A DNA stretch of 64,000 nucleotides from Gordonia rubripertincta (GTDB taxonomy: Bacteria; Actinomycetota; Actinomycetes; Mycobacteriales; Mycobacteriaceae). The stretch is taken from the NCBI RefSeq assembly GCF_038024875.1, contig NZ_CP136136.1, positions 3,844,001 through 3,908,000 on the forward strand. The letters run 5' to 3'. The position numbers and the translations under genes are program-made. Below, one piece after another: positions 52,448-60,880 of this stretch; the first letter of the stretch is position 1, and each line of letters starts with the position of its first letter. Below the pieces are notes generated by a model. The model was not told where the DNA came from. It saw only the letters and a program-made list of their open reading frames with translations, and ran no database searches.

Positions 52448-52875
52448 CGAGCACCCAAACCGTGTTCGCGGTCGGCGATACCGCCCCTCCCCGCGATTTC
52501 GGACCATTGACCCGCCAGATGTTTGTCCGCTACTCCGGGGCCTCGGGTGACCTCAACCCGATGCATTACGACGATGAGATGGCGCGCAGCGCGGGAAACC
52601 CGTCGGTGTTCTCCCAAGGAATGCATCAGTCGGCGCTCCTCGCGACATTCGCAACAGACTGGCTCGGCGCAGCGAATGTGCGACGATTCGGAGTGAGATT
52701 TCGAGAGCAGGTCTGGCCCGGAGACATCTTGACCTGCACCGGAACCATCACGGCGATCACTGATGGCGCCGATGGTGAGACCGTGGCCACAGTGGAGTTG
52801 ATCTGTAGTCGGCAGACCGGCGCCATCGCGATCGCAGGATCAGCGGATTTCGTCATCACGCGGGTGCAGGCATGA
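52444..52875 (+). CDS. MaoC family dehydratase, catalytic subunit
   Basis: 143 residues. The hydratase-2 motif is YSGASGDLNPMHYDDEMARSAG (catalytic Asp and His), followed by SVFSQGMHQSALLATFATDWL and VRFREQVWPGDILTCTGTITAI. It hydrates or dehydrates an enoyl-CoA together with the preceding subunit. The operon order is kinase, MaoC-like subunit, MaoC, then 67 bases to the tandem-TetR gene. Confidence 0.9.
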   Translation: MTSTQTVFAVGDTAPPRDFGPLTRQMFVRYSGASGDLNPMHYDDEMARSAGNPSVFSQGMHQSALLATFATDWLGAANVRRFGVRFREQVWPGDILTCTGTITAITDGADGETVATVELICSRQTGAIAIAGSADFVITRVQA

Positions 52876-52932
52876 CAACCCGACGACAGCCACGCCGGGC
52901 CGGGAGTCGTCCATGCCTACAACAACAGTTAG

Positions 52933-52950
52933 ACTGACCGCAGTGTCAGA
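52933..52950. promoter_or_regulatory. operator overlapping the tandem-TetR start codon
   Basis: ACTGACC-GCAG-TGTCAGA; on the other strand TCTGACA-CTGC-GGTCAGT. The GTG start at 52943 lies inside the site, so the gene is likely autoregulated and possibly leaderless. Confidence 0.62.
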
Positions 52951-54277
52951 AACAACGCCGATCACGCGCCGAGCCAGTTACGGCCCGTCCAGCCCAGAAG
53001 TGGGCAGCCGGGGCGCCAACACGCGTACCAAAATCGTTGACGTCTCGCTGGACCTGTTCGGGCGCGTCGGGTTCTTCAACACCTCGGTCGATGCGATCGC
53101 CAAGGAAGCCGACATCTCCAGGGCGACGCTCTACCAATACTTTCCCGGCAAGGACGAGATCTTCCTGGAACTGCTCGATGTCTGTGGACGGGCACTGTTC
53201 CGCGTGGCGCGGCGCATCGGGCCGCTGGGTCCCACCAAAGTTGGATTCGACAATCTCAATTGGTGGCTGGGCGAGTGGAGTTGGGTCTTCGACCGCTATT
53301 CCACGATGTTCGTGCAGTGGACCAGCGTCGCGATGGCCGACACCTCTGTGCGACCGCAGATCGATTCGTTCATGTCCGGTTACACACGGATGGTCACCGC
53401 CCGGCTCGAGCAGTCTGAGCTACACGGCATCGAACCGCGGGTGGCCGCGATGGCGATGATCGCCATCGTGCACCGCATGAACCTGTTCCTCGCCACCGAC
53501 CGAACCTACGGTCGCGACACCCAGGCCGTCGTCGACTCGTTGTCGGTCTACCTCCAATTGCTCCTGTTCCCCGACACGCCGTCGTCCGTGCTGAACAGCA
53601 TTCCGTTGGAGACGCCGCCCGAGAACCCGGTGATCAACGTACCTCCGCTACCGTCGATCGCTGGTCTGTCGATGGACGATAGGACCGCGAATCTCAGCAA
53701 GCGCGCGGTCAACACAGTCCGAACGCTGGTGGACGCGGGCGCCAAACAGTTCCAGCTCAAGGGCTACCACCGGACCAGCGTCGACGACATCGTCGAAGAG
53801 GCGGGACTGGCCCGCGGCACCTTTTACAAATACTTCAGTGAGAAGCAGGATCTACTGGTCACCATCAGCATCGAGGGCATTCGGCACGCCCTCGAACTCG
53901 CCGAGCGTTTGAGGAAGATCGATCTCACGGATCCCGACACCACCGAACTGCGCGCCTGGATCAGCAGCTTGACGGGCTTCATGACGCGATTCTCCGGCTC
54001 CATCGGCGCATGGACCGAAAAGACCACGGACAACGACATCGTGACCCAATTGGGCACCTGCGGACAGGCGGCCATGGATTCGGCGATGGTGGCCGATCTG
54101 GTCACCCGCAAACGTGACTACCATTTCGACCCGGTCATCGCCGCAATCATCTTCCGATCGCTGGTGACCCGGGTTCCACAAGCCGCACGGGAACTCTCAC
54201 CGCCATTGTCGGAAGACGAGATCGCCGACCTCGTGATCGACTGCGTCGGGCGAGGCTTCTTCAGCCATCTGACCTGA
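52943..54277 (+). CDS. tandem TetR-family regulator with two DNA-binding domains (Mce3R-like)
   Basis: 444 residues from the GTG at 52943; an ATG at 52913 would put the operator inside the coding region. Two full TetR units are fused. The first HTH (about 25-70) is TKIVDVSLDLFGRVGFFNTSVDAIAKEADI then SRATLYQYFPGKDEIF. The second (about 240-285) is VRTLVDAGAKQFQLKGYHRTSVDDIVEEAG then ARGTFYKYFSEKQDLL. Each is followed by a helical ligand-binding part. Mce3R of mycobacteria has the same two-unit build and represses lipid-catabolism genes. The two HTHs differ, which suits the slightly asymmetric operator found across the window. This is the best candidate for the local master regulator. Confidence 0.9.
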   Translation: MSETTPITRRASYGPSSPEVGSRGANTRTKIVDVSLDLFGRVGFFNTSVDAIAKEADISRATLYQYFPGKDEIFLELLDVCGRALFRVARRIGPLGPTKVGFDNLNWWLGEWSWVFDRYSTMFVQWTSVAMADTSVRPQIDSFMSGYTRMVTARLEQSELHGIEPRVAAMAMIAIVHRMNLFLATDRTYGRDTQAVVDSLSVYLQLLLFPDTPSSVLNSIPLETPPENPVINVPPLPSIAGLSMDDRTANLSKRAVNTVRTLVDAGAKQFQLKGYHRTSVDDIVEEAGLARGTFYKYFSEKQDLLVTISIEGIRHALELAERLRKIDLTDPDTTELRAWISSLTGFMTRFSGSIGAWTEKTTDNDIVTQLGTCGQAAMDSAMVADLVTRKRDYHFDPVIAAIIFRSLVTRVPQAARELSPPLSEDEIADLVIDCVGRGFFSHLT

Positions 54278-54376
54278 GTTCGCTGATCGATCTGACCTGT
54301 GCTTCAACGAGTCAATTTCCATACCCGAAGCGCTGCTGTGTATCTGGACTCAGACCACCTTTGGAGCTGGATTTTT

Positions 54377-54394
54377 TCTGACAACTGTGTCATC
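54377..54394. promoter_or_regulatory. operator TCTGACA-N4-TGTCATC upstream of an SDR gene
   Basis: TCTGACA-ACTG-TGTCATC, 60 bases before the SDR start. The outermost bases of the right half deviate. Confidence 0.62.
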
Positions 54395-54454
54395 TTTGAT
54401 GGAGATCTGTTCGCCCGGCGGTACCCGATAGGTGCCGCGGAGAGGAAACTCCAC

Positions 54455-55225
54455 ATGGATATCACCCGCGCATCAGCGCTCGTCACCGGTGGCGCCGGAG
54501 GTCTCGGCGAGGCCACCGTTCGTACGCTGGCCGCCGCCGGCACCTCGGTGGTCATCGCCGACCTCAACGACGAGAAGGGCAAAGCCCTCGAAGTCGAACT
54601 CGGCGACCACGTCCGCTATGTCAGTACCGATGTACTCGACGAGAGCAGCGTCAACGCGGCTCTCGCCGTAGCCAATGAGCCTGCCCCCCTTCGGATCGTC
54701 GTCAATGCCCACGGCGGCTCCGCGGGCGCGTCTCGCGTTGTCGGCCGTGACGGGGAGCCGGCGTCCTTCGAGCAATTCCAGTGGTACATCAACCTTTTCC
54801 TCAACGGGACCTTCAATGTGCTGCGTCTCGGCGCGGCGGCGATGGCGAAGAACGAGCCCGACGAAGCCGGCAATCGAGGTGTCATCGTCAACACCGCCAG
54901 CATCGCCGCATTCGAGGGCCAGATCGGCCAAACGGCCTACTCCGCCGCCAAGGGCGGTGTTGTGGGACTGACCTTGCCTGCCGCACGCGACCTGACGAAA
55001 CAGGGCATCCGTGTGATGGCGATCGCGCCGGGTACCTTCTTCACCCCCGCATTCAAGATGGAGCGAGAAGAGGCCGAAAAGCACTGGGGATCAGGCGTCC
55101 CCTACCCCAACCGGATGGGTAGCCCCGCAGAGTACGCGGCGTTGGTCGAGCACATCGCCGAGAACGACTACCTCAACGGCGAGGTCATCCGTATCGACGG
55201 AGCATTGCGTTTCGGACCGAAGTAG
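54455..55225 (+). CDS. SDR, type II 3-hydroxyacyl-CoA dehydrogenase-like (HSD17B10 group)
   Basis: 256 residues from the ATG at 54455, preceded by GAGAGGAAA. It has ALVTGGAGGLGEATVRTLAAAGTSVVIADLNDEKG, NAHGGSAGASRV, Ser in NTASIAAFEG and the Tyr/Lys in AYSAAKGGVVGLTLPAARDL, and closes NGEVIRIDGALRFGPK. This pattern is typical of mitochondrial-type 3-hydroxyacyl-CoA dehydrogenases acting on 2-methyl-3-hydroxyacyl-CoA and related substrates. Single gene under its own operator. Confidence 0.88.
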   Translation: MDITRASALVTGGAGGLGEATVRTLAAAGTSVVIADLNDEKGKALEVELGDHVRYVSTDVLDESSVNAALAVANEPAPLRIVVNAHGGSAGASRVVGRDGEPASFEQFQWYINLFLNGTFNVLRLGAAAMAKNEPDEAGNRGVIVNTASIAAFEGQIGQTAYSAAKGGVVGLTLPAARDLTKQGIRVMAIAPGTFFTPAFKMEREEAEKHWGSGVPYPNRMGSPAEYAALVEHIAENDYLNGEVIRIDGALRFGPK

Positions 55226-55245
55226 TCCGGGCAGAAGAGCATTCG

Positions 55246-55291
55246 CGTCGAGCGAGTCGAAACATCAATCGATCTTTCGACTCGCTCGACG
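55246..55291. terminator. 17-bp hairpin between convergent genes
   Basis: The arms CGTCGAGCGAGTCGAAA and TTTCGACTCGCTCGACG pair perfectly with a 12-base loop, between the SDR (+) and CoA-transferase (-) genes. Confidence 0.75.
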
Positions 55292-55343
55292 TTGATTCAG
55301 GACTCGCCGTCCGGGTCGGGCCACGATCTACCCGATCAACGGG

Positions 55344-56528
55344 TCAGACCACATGCGCTTCGCGGAGCCGAGCGATCTCTGCGTCATCCCTGCCGAGCTC
55401 TCGCAGAATGGCGATGGTGTGTTCGCCCAACGCCGGCACCGGATCCATTCTGGCCTGGACTCCACGCAGCACCGCCGGCGGAAGGAGCGCCCGGACCTGT
55501 CCGCCCGGCGTCTGGACGTCGCGCCAGCGCTCGCGTTCGGACAGGACCGGGTGATCCCAGAGTTGCTCCATCGTGTTCATCCTGGCATTTGCGATACCCG
55601 CGGCTTCGAGCTTCTTCTCCAGTTCGTCCGCGCTGAGTGGCTCGATCGCCGCAGTGACGATCGCCTCCAACTCTTCGCGGTTGAGCACGCGCACAGGGTT
55701 TTTTGCGAATCGCGGATCGTCGACCAGCCCGGGCAGGTCCAGGACCTGAGTGCAGAACCGTTCCCATTCGGGTTGATTCTGTATCGCCAGCAGCACGGTG
55801 CCGCCATCGCCGACGCTGAATGGGCCGTATGGGGCGATCGTCGCGTGCCGTGCACCCGTCCGACGCGAAGGGGTTCCTCCGTACTGCGAGTAGTACATCG
55901 GTGAACCCATCCACTCGGCGAGTGCCTCGAACAGCGAGACCGTCACTGCCGGAGCATCGCCCGTTGTCGCCCGAGAATAGAGAGCGGCGAGGATGCCGGA
56001 ATAGGCGAAGCTACCCGCCGCGATGTCGGCAACCGAGATTCCCGCCTTTGCGACCTCCTGCTCGGTTCCACTGACACTGAGCAATCCGGCCTCGGCCTGA
56101 ACCAACAGATCGTAGGCCTTCCGCGACTGCCAAGGCCCTTCTCCGTACCCGGTGATGTCACAGACGATCAGTCGTGGGTGCGAGTCCTTGAGGTCGTCGG
56201 CCCCCAGCCCCATCCGGCGGGTCGCACCCGGTCCGAGGTTCTGCAGGAACACGTCCGCGTCGGTCAGAAGTTCTCGCAGCAACTGTTGCCCCACAGCGCT
56301 CTTGAGGTCCAACGTGAGCGATTCCTTGGAGCGGTTGAGCCAGACGAAGTAGCTCGATTCCCCATGGACCGTGTCATCGTATCCCCGCGCGAAGTCCCCG
56401 ACCCCGGGCCGCTCGATCTTGATGACGCGCGCCCCGAGATCGGCCAGCTGGCGAGTGGCGTACGGAGCGGCCACCGCTTGCTCCAGACTGATCACCGTGA
56501 TGCCGGCGAGCGGCAACGCGTTCATCAT
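55344..56528 (-). CDS. family III CoA-transferase (CaiB/BaiF)
   Basis: 394 residues. It has LAGITVISLEQAVAAPYATRQLADLGARVIKIERPGVGDFARGYD, NRSKESLTLDLKSAVGQQLL, AGISVADIAAGSFAYSGILAAL with the catalytic Asp, and GEHTIAILRELGRDDAEIARL. It transfers CoA between acids. The ATG overlaps the stop of the large acyl-CoA dehydrogenase by 4 bases. Confidence 0.9.
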   Translation of the reverse strand: MMNALPLAGITVISLEQAVAAPYATRQLADLGARVIKIERPGVGDFARGYDDTVHGESSYFVWLNRSKESLTLDLKSAVGQQLLRELLTDADVFLQNLGPGATRRMGLGADDLKDSHPRLIVCDITGYGEGPWQSRKAYDLLVQAEAGLLSVSGTEQEVAKAGISVADIAAGSFAYSGILAALYSRATTGDAPAVTVSLFEALAEWMGSPMYYSQYGGTPSRRTGARHATIAPYGPFSVGDGGTVLLAIQNQPEWERFCTQVLDLPGLVDDPRFAKNPVRVLNREELEAIVTAAIEPLSADELEKKLEAAGIANARMNTMEQLWDHPVLSERERWRDVQTPGGQVRALLPPAVLRGVQARMDPVPALGEHTIAILRELGRDDAEIARLREAHVV

Positions 56529-58669
56529 CGGGCCAGCGGATCGCGCGGCAGGCCGAGGAGCCGCTCGGCGATGGTGTTGCGCATGATCTCGGATGTGCCG
56601 CCGGCGATGGTCAGACAGCGCGCGAACAGATATGCGTACGTCAGCTCAGGAGTCTCACCGGTCACCGCTGCGGTGCCGGCCAGATCGATTCCCAGCTCGG
56701 TGACACGTTGCGAATGCTCGGCTTTGATGAGCTTCGTCACGTTGGCTTCGGGGCCGGGACCGGCACCGATGACCGCGCGCGCGGCCTGCCTCAGGTTGAG
56801 TAGACGAAGGGTGTGTGCTTCGGCGATCACCTCACCGACGCGTCGCACGCCGTCGGCACTCTCTGACTCGTCGAGCAACTTTACGAGATCGGCTTCCCCG
56901 AACGCGATGGAACCGCTACCGCCGCCGATGGATACCCGTTCGTTGCCCAGGGTGGCACGGGCGACCTTCCAGCCCTCGCCCACTGCGCCGACGACGTCGG
57001 AGTCCGGCACGAAGACATCGTCGAAGAAGACCTCGTTGAACAACGCGTCGCCGGTGATCTCACGTAACGGACGGATCTCGACGCCGTCGGCCGACAGGTC
57101 GATCGCCATCATCGAGACCCCGGCATGCTTGGCTGCGTCGGGGTCGGTCCGGACGGTCGCCAGACCCCATTGACAGTCGAGAGCGACACTGGTCCAGACC
57201 TTTTGGCCGGTCACGCGCCAGCCGCCCTCGACCCTCTTGCCCACGGTTCGAACGGCAGCGGCATCCGAACCTGCACCGGGCTCGCTGAACAGCTGACACC
57301 ACTGATCCCGGCCGCGCAGCACCGGTTCGATCCACCGATTGCGCTGATCGTCCGAACCCACCTGCGAGATGGTGAGATTGACCCAGCCTGTGATGCCCAG
57401 GTCTGGCAGATCGATGCCCTCGAACTCCTCCTCGATCACCAGTTGCTCGATCGCTCCGGCCTCGCGCCCCCAGGGCTTGCGCCAGTGCGGGACCAGGTAT
57501 CCACTGTCGACGAGGTGATCGCGTCGCTGTGCCTCGGGCAGGGCTCTGACGGCCTCGGCCTCGGCACGGGCAGCCGTCCGGAACACCTCGGCCTCCTCGG
57601 GCAGCTCGAATATTGCGCCCTGGGCCTGACCCGATCGGTAGGCGGCGACGATGTCGACCAACGGATCGATGCCGTCGGACAGGATTGCGGCGACCGTGGT
57701 CGCACGTCGCAGGTAGAGGTGCGCATCGTGCTCCCAGGTGAACCCGATGCCACCATGAAGTTGGATGTTCATCCGGGCGTTCTTCAGCTGGGTCGGGCCC
57801 GCATAGGACGCCGCGACAGCTGATGCGAACCAGGCACTGTCGATGTCATTGGCGCGGGCCGCATCCCAGGTGGCCGCGACGGTCGCCTCGGCGGCGATGA
57901 GCATGTCGGCGCAGTGATGCTTGACGGCCTGGAACGAGCCGATGGTCCTTCCGAACTGTTCGCGAACCTTTGCGTAGTCCGTGGCCATCTCGAGACACGC
58001 CAGCGCCCCGCCAGTGGCCTCGGCGGATGCGAGGACACGCAGCAGGCTGCGACCCGAGCGTGCCGCACCCTCGAGAATTCGGTTGGCCGGGACAGCAACT
58101 CCCGTACAGGAGACCGTCCCCAGCCCGCGAGTGGTGTCCAGTGAGGTGGCTGGGCTGATGCCTACCCCTGCCACGGTCGTGTCGAGCACCACGAGGTCAT
58201 CGCCGATCGCGAGGACGAGCAGATCTGCCTCCGGAGCCGACAAGACCGCGCGCACCTGGCCGCTGACCAGGCCCTCGGTGTCGCGGGACAGCCCCGCGGC
58301 GAGGCCGACCGCACCAACTGTCGATCCGTCCGCGAGCCCGGGGAGCACTTCCGCCTTGAGGTCGGCATCCCCGGAGTGCGCGATGACTGCCGATGCGGCA
58401 ACCGTCGCGAGGAACGGGCCGGGAGTCAGCTCATGCCCCATCGCTTCGAGGACGACGGCCAGCTCCGCGATGCCGTAGCCCGACCCACCGTGTTCTTCCG
58501 GGAGATGCAAGCCGAGCCAACCGAGATCCGCTGTGCTCGACCAGAACTTGTCGAGAACGGGTGATCCGTCGAGGGAAGCGCGGGCGGCGTCGCGGACACG
58601 ATGCCGCCGGAGATGGCCGGCAGCGGCATCGGCGAGTTCAATGTGTTCGGGGGATATGGCAAGTGCCAT
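56525..58669 (-). CDS. fused double acyl-CoA dehydrogenase (FadE34/ChsE3-like)
   Basis: 714 residues from the ATG at 58669. Two acyl-CoA dehydrogenase units are fused. The N-terminal one (about 1-365) contains AKVREQFGRTIGSFQAVKH and IQLHGGIGFTWEHDAHLYLRR, the partner-type half. The C-terminal one (about 380-714) contains LFSEPGAGSDAAAVRT, KVWTSVALDCQWG and AGGTSEIMRNTIAERLLGLPRDP, the flavin-binding half. This mirrors FadE34 (ChsE3), a fused form of the heteromeric enzymes, and complements the unfused pair at 23.5-25.7 kb. It oxidises a branched or bulky acyl-CoA. Confidence 0.9.
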   Translation of the reverse strand: MALAISPEHIELADAAAGHLRRHRVRDAARASLDGSPVLDKFWSSTADLGWLGLHLPEEHGGSGYGIAELAVVLEAMGHELTPGPFLATVAASAVIAHSGDADLKAEVLPGLADGSTVGAVGLAAGLSRDTEGLVSGQVRAVLSAPEADLLVLAIGDDLVVLDTTVAGVGISPATSLDTTRGLGTVSCTGVAVPANRILEGAARSGRSLLRVLASAEATGGALACLEMATDYAKVREQFGRTIGSFQAVKHHCADMLIAAEATVAATWDAARANDIDSAWFASAVAASYAGPTQLKNARMNIQLHGGIGFTWEHDAHLYLRRATTVAAILSDGIDPLVDIVAAYRSGQAQGAIFELPEEAEVFRTAARAEAEAVRALPEAQRRDHLVDSGYLVPHWRKPWGREAGAIEQLVIEEEFEGIDLPDLGITGWVNLTISQVGSDDQRNRWIEPVLRGRDQWCQLFSEPGAGSDAAAVRTVGKRVEGGWRVTGQKVWTSVALDCQWGLATVRTDPDAAKHAGVSMMAIDLSADGVEIRPLREITGDALFNEVFFDDVFVPDSDVVGAVGEGWKVARATLGNERVSIGGGSGSIAFGEADLVKLLDESESADGVRRVGEVIAEAHTLRLLNLRQAARAVIGAGPGPEANVTKLIKAEHSQRVTELGIDLAGTAAVTGETPELTYAYLFARCLTIAGGTSEIMRNTIAERLLGLPRDPLAR

Positions 58670-58716
58670 GTCGGCCACCTTTCGATTGCGAGCTGATTGG
58701 CCTTTCGGCACACGCA

Positions 58717-58735
58717 ACTGACCCTAGATGTCAGA
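58717..58735. promoter_or_regulatory. operator variant upstream of the fused acyl-CoA dehydrogenase
   Basis: ACTGACC-CTAGA-TGTCAGA; read toward the gene it is TCTGACA-TCTAG-GGTCAGT, the same half-sites as in the tandem-TetR operator but with N5. Confidence 0.5.
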
Positions 58736-58866
58736 TCAACGATATTCAAGGCTCGGTGCACCGCGCACGCCGAACAAGCATCGCCACAACACACAATGAT
58801 TCCATCCCCTTCTGAACTGCACAAATGACCGCTCGAACCGGTGGAGCGACATCTTTCGGACAATTC

Positions 58867-58883
58867 GTGGACAAGGTGTCAGA
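58867..58883. promoter_or_regulatory. weak operator variant upstream of the acyl-CoA ligase operon
   Basis: GTGGACA-AGG-TGTCAGA; the right half is canonical, the left half and N3 spacing deviate. Confidence 0.42.
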
Positions 58884-59012
58884 TCATCCACTATGGTTTT
58901 GGCAAGGAGTGACCCACGTCATTCTTCCGGAGCACCCCTTCCGAGTCAGCACAGAACGGGGCATCGGGCCGACGATGGGGATCACATCACACGAGAGATT
59001 TGGAAGTCTTGC

Positions 59013-60524
59013 ATGAGCATCTCGCTGATCCTGGACATGGCGGCATCTGGCCACCCGGACCGGACTGCCATCACGGTCGACGGCACCTCACTGACGTATG
59101 CGGAGTTCGGCGAACTCGTCGCCGGCGCAGCAAGTGTCATCGCGCGGGCGGACGCCAAGAACGTCGTCTTCCTCGGTAATTCCGGACTCGAGCTCCCCGT
59201 GTTGGTATTCGCCGCCGCCCATGCCGGTGTGCCGTTCGTACCGGTCAACTACCGCCTCGCCCGCGGGCAGCTCGAACAGCTGATTGCGCGTACAGAATCC
59301 CCGTTGGTCATCGCGGACCCTCGCTACGTCGCCGAACTGGCGTCGATCCGCGACGTCATGACCACCGACGCTTTTGCCTCCGCCGCCCGCGCGGCTGCAT
59401 CAGATCCGCTGCCCGCCGCGAACGTCGACCCGGACGATCCGGCGATCATCTTGTTCACCAGTGGAACCACATCCGCACCCAAGGGTGTGATCCTGCGGCA
59501 CAGCCATCTGCTCAGTTACGTCATGAGCACTGTGGAGTACGGGTCGGCCGCGGAGACCGACGGTGCGCTCATCAGTGTTCCGCCGTATCACGTCGCCGGG
59601 ATGGGCACGATCCTGACGAACATCTATGCCGGTCGCCGCCTGATCTATCTGCCCAACTTCGATGCACGCGCCTGGGTGGAGCTCGTCCGTCGAGAAGGTG
59701 CGACGTCTGCCATGGTCGTGCCGACGATGCTGGATCGTATCGTCGATGTGCTGGCAGGTGAACGCGCCGATGTGCCCACGCTGCGATCGCTCTCCTACGG
59801 CGGAGCACGCATGCCTCGGCCCACTCTCGAAGCGGCGCTGCGGGCATTCCCCGAGGCGGGATTCGTCAACGCCTACGGTCTGACCGAGACGAGTTCCACG
59901 ATCGCGCTGCTGGGCCCCGAAGATCACCGCGCGGCACTCGACAGTGACGATCCGGTTGTCCAGGCGCGTCTGGGCTCGATCGGCCGACCGGTTCCCGGCA
60001 TCGAGATCCAACTGCGCAGCCCCGAGGGGCTCCCGGTCGCGTCAGGCGAGCAGGGCGAACTCTGGGTACGCGGGCCACAGGTGTCCGGGGAGTACATGGG
60101 TGCCGGCTCGGTGCTGGACGCCGAGGGCTGGTTCCCCACCAAGGATCTCGCGTACACCGACACCGAGGGTTTCCTCTACATCGTCGGGCGCAACGACGAC
60201 ACCATCATCCGCGGTGGCGAGAACATCGCACCCGCCGAGATCGAGGACGTTCTCGTACACCACCCGATGGTCCGCTCGGTTGTGGTGGTCGGCATACCAG
60301 ACGATCACTGGGGTGAGGCGATCGCTGCTGCGGTCGTCGTCGAGCCTGGCATGTCTGTTGATCCCGAGGAGTTGCGCACCTACGTACGTGAACGCCTACG
60401 CGGTTCGCGCACCCCGGATCGGGTCATCTTCCTCGACGACCTCCCGGCGACCGCAACCGGAAAGATTCTCCGCAAGGACGTGGTGTCGAGCATCGTCGAA
60501 CCCACAGCGGAATCCCGCGCGTGA
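59013..60524 (+). CDS. acyl-CoA synthetase (AMP-forming)
   Basis: 503 residues from the ATG at 59013 (MSISLILDMAASGHPDRTAI). Motifs: LFTSGTTSAPKGVILRHSH, NAYGLTETSSTIALLG, LWVRGPQVSGEYM, TKDLAYTDTEGFLYIVGRNDDTIIRGGENIAPAEIE and the catalytic Lys in ATGKILRKDVV. It activates an organic acid as CoA ester. It leads an operon with a small unknown protein, a CoA-transferase and a hydratase; the operator variant at 58867 lies upstream. Confidence 0.9.
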   Translation: MSISLILDMAASGHPDRTAITVDGTSLTYAEFGELVAGAASVIARADAKNVVFLGNSGLELPVLVFAAAHAGVPFVPVNYRLARGQLEQLIARTESPLVIADPRYVAELASIRDVMTTDAFASAARAAASDPLPAANVDPDDPAIILFTSGTTSAPKGVILRHSHLLSYVMSTVEYGSAAETDGALISVPPYHVAGMGTILTNIYAGRRLIYLPNFDARAWVELVRREGATSAMVVPTMLDRIVDVLAGERADVPTLRSLSYGGARMPRPTLEAALRAFPEAGFVNAYGLTETSSTIALLGPEDHRAALDSDDPVVQARLGSIGRPVPGIEIQLRSPEGLPVASGEQGELWVRGPQVSGEYMGAGSVLDAEGWFPTKDLAYTDTEGFLYIVGRNDDTIIRGGENIAPAEIEDVLVHHPMVRSVVVVGIPDDHWGEAIAAAVVVEPGMSVDPEELRTYVRERLRGSRTPDRVIFLDDLPATATGKILRKDVVSSIVEPTAESRA

Positions 60525-60574
60525 ACGGCGCACAGAGCTCGACGTCGAACAGCACCAGAATCAAAGGAGAGATC

Positions 60575-60880
60575 GTGTTGAAAACCGGAAGTCGTCTGCA
60601 GAGCCAGGTATGCGGCACACAGGTGATCATCGTCAAGGCACCCGCAGGCGAATCGGAACTCGACTGCGGCGGCCAGCCGATGATCGACGTGACGAAGACA
60701 CCGGCGACCGGGCTCACCCCGGCCGCGGGACTCGACAGCGGGACACAGCTGGGCAAACGCTACGTCGACCCCGAGGACACCGTCGAGGTCCTGGTGACCA
60801 AGCCCGGCACCGGAACCCTGTCGCTCGGCGGCACGCCACTGGACATCAAGAGCGCCAAACCCCTTCCCTCCAGTGACTGA
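60575..60880 (+). CDS. small hypothetical protein (101 aa) in the ligase operon
   Basis: 101 residues from the GTG at 60575, preceded by AAAGGAGA; an upstream GTG at 60521 overlapping the ligase stop is the alternative. The N-terminal part has two Cys in SRLQSQVCGTQVIIVKAPAGESELDCGGQPM, spaced like a small metal site or disulfide. The rest is Gly/Thr-rich, predicted beta: LDSGTQLGKRYVDPEDTVEVLVTKPGTGTLSLGG. I do not recognise a family. It overlaps the CoA-transferase start by 8 bases, supporting translation. Confidence 0.7.
   Translation: MLKTGSRLQSQVCGTQVIIVKAPAGESELDCGGQPMIDVTKTPATGLTPAAGLDSGTQLGKRYVDPEDTVEVLVTKPGTGTLSLGGTPLDIKSAKPLPSSD

Larger units (their letters stand above)
58670..59012. 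other. 343-base divergent intergenic region with two operator variants
   Basis: No gene is seen between the fused acyl-CoA dehydrogenase (-) and ligase (+) operons. It holds ACTGACC-CTAGA-TGTCAGA (58717-58735) and GTGGACA-AGG-TGTCAGA (58867-58883), each one base off the usual spacing. Confidence 0.6.
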
